A stretch of DNA of 7,008 nt from Cytophagales bacterium (GTDB lineage Bacteria > Bacteroidota > Bacteroidia > Cytophagales > Cyclobacteriaceae), in contig JAJCYK010000457.1 of NCBI GenBank assembly GCA_029262935.1, positions 1 to 7,008 of the forward strand, written 5' to 3'. The notes beneath the pieces are model-generated. The model was not told where the DNA came from and did not search any database. It was given only the letters and a program-made list of their open reading frames with translations. Below, piece by piece: positions 6,471 through 7,008 of the stretch. Position 1 is the stretch's first letter; every line of letters begins with the position of its first letter. The position numbers and the translations under genes are program-made.

Positions 6471-6515
6471 ATGAAAAAAATCAACCACAGCCGAGGTTCT
6501 ACGAAAATCAGATAA
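6471..6515 (+). other. Out-of-frame start with A7 tract: disrupted 5' end of the membrane-protein gene
   Basis: ATG 6471 is followed by seven A (6474-6480) and, read straight through, gives only 14 residues before the TAA at 6513-6515. One base over, the frame of the downstream protein is open from 6475 and reads KKSTTAEVLRKSDNPL straight into MQSDPLY. With six A instead of seven, the gene would begin MKKSTTAEVLRKSDNPLMQ without interruption. A one-base insertion in the homopolymer is therefore likely: a sequencing error, a natural mutation, or a slippage switch. The sequence alone cannot say which. Confidence 0.5.
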
Positions 6516-6522
6516 TCCTTTG

Positions 6523-6993
6523 ATGCAAAGCGATCCCTTATACACTAGTTTTTTCAAGTACATTTTTCTATTAGTTGCTTTGCTCATTGGCATTTTTGGG
6601 ATTACTAATCATTTATTTCCTCAAATGTCAACAACTCAAGAGGTCCTCTTTGACTTTGATCTATTTGACTACTTTCTATTGGTAGCAGCAGGTCTACTAG
6701 CCTGGCTACTCCACCTTATTTTTTCTTCAAGAATTGTCCAGGTAAGATTGGGAGCTCAGCGTATTTCGATTTTAAATCCTGACCAAGAAATCACTTTTAG
6801 TTGGCTACAAGTCGAATCGTTGGCCAAAGTGTGTTTTGTTACTCCTCCTTTATATACCCTGCGTATTAAAAACAAAGCCGGGTTTTATCTTTTTACTACC
6901 CAAAATAAATACATCCAATCCGGATTTGGCGTGGTTGACCTTTCTGAAATGGGGGCTTTGATAAAGAAAAAAAAGAAGGCTTTGGGTATTTAA
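6523..6993 (+). CDS. Two-helix membrane protein with probable PH-like domain
   Basis: From ATG 6523 this is 156 residues. Two hydrophobic segments (about 11-29 and 48-68) are separated by an acidic loop (TTQEVLFDFDLFD). A beta-rich soluble part follows: IVQVRLGAQRISILN (71-85), ITFSWLQVESLAKV (90-103), LYTLRIKNKAGFYLFTT (110-126), and a lysine-rich end (KKKKKALGI). Two helices followed by such strands recall small bacterial membrane proteins with PH-like (bPH, DUF304-type) domains, often of unknown function. This is a fold-level guess. A TTG at 6520 is in frame, but neither start has a ribosome site; the better start at 6471 is one base out of frame, giving a 17-residue longer N-terminus if corrected. 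It probably shares an operon with the WYL-like gene. Translation as drawn may not be what the cell makes. Confidence 0.75.
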   Translation: MQSDPLYTSFFKYIFLLVALLIGIFGITNHLFPQMSTTQEVLFDFDLFDYFLLVAAGLLAWLLHLIFSSRIVQVRLGAQRISILNPDQEITFSWLQVESLAKVCFVTPPLYTLRIKNKAGFYLFTTQNKYIQSGFGVVDLSEMGALIKKKKKALGI

Positions 6994-7008
6994 ACCCATT
7001 TTGAACGG

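Overview
The window looks like chromosomal DNA from a member of the Bacteroidota, probably an aerobic or marine relative of the Flavobacteriia or Saprospiria. The evidence is a secreted protein with PD40 beta-propeller repeats in the style of this phylum, a DUF4377-type lipoprotein, AT-rich intergenic DNA, and mostly weak or absent Shine-Dalgarno sequences. The genus cannot be fixed from the sequence. I see no tRNA, rRNA, CRISPR array, transposase, integrase or phage gene.

Left part, minus strand. Positions 1-1261 carry a nearly complete egtB, the iron-dependent sulfoxide synthase of ergothioneine biosynthesis, running off the left edge only a few residues before its expected end. Upstream of it, at 1482-3614, is a 710-residue secreted protein: signal peptide, jelly-roll domain, helical repeats, five PD40 blades and a C-terminal beta-sandwich. 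A strong hairpin with a T-tract (1365-1406) ends its transcription, so it and egtB appear to be separate units.

Middle. About 1.06 kb (3615-4677) has no supportable gene. It separates the minus-strand block from the plus-strand block and contains several small dyads but no clear promoter.

Right part, plus strand. A DUF4377-type lipoprotein (4678-5223) is followed by a left-handed beta-helix protein (5352-5954) that resembles gamma-carbonic anhydrases but lacks the three zinc histidines. Next come a possible 33-codon overlapping ORF (5951-6052), a small protein that looks like a free-standing WYL-type domain (6106-6459), and a two-helix membrane protein with a probable PH-like domain (6523-6993). 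The last gene seems to begin at an ATG with a good ribosome binding site at 6471, but an A7 tract right after that ATG puts the start one base out of frame with the rest.

The genes do not form a recognisable pathway. Apart from egtB they look like ordinary envelope and housekeeping accessory genes. I did not find a convincing new multi-gene system. The most checkable oddities are the A7 frameshift, the histidine-free beta-helix protein, and the architecture of the PD40 protein.
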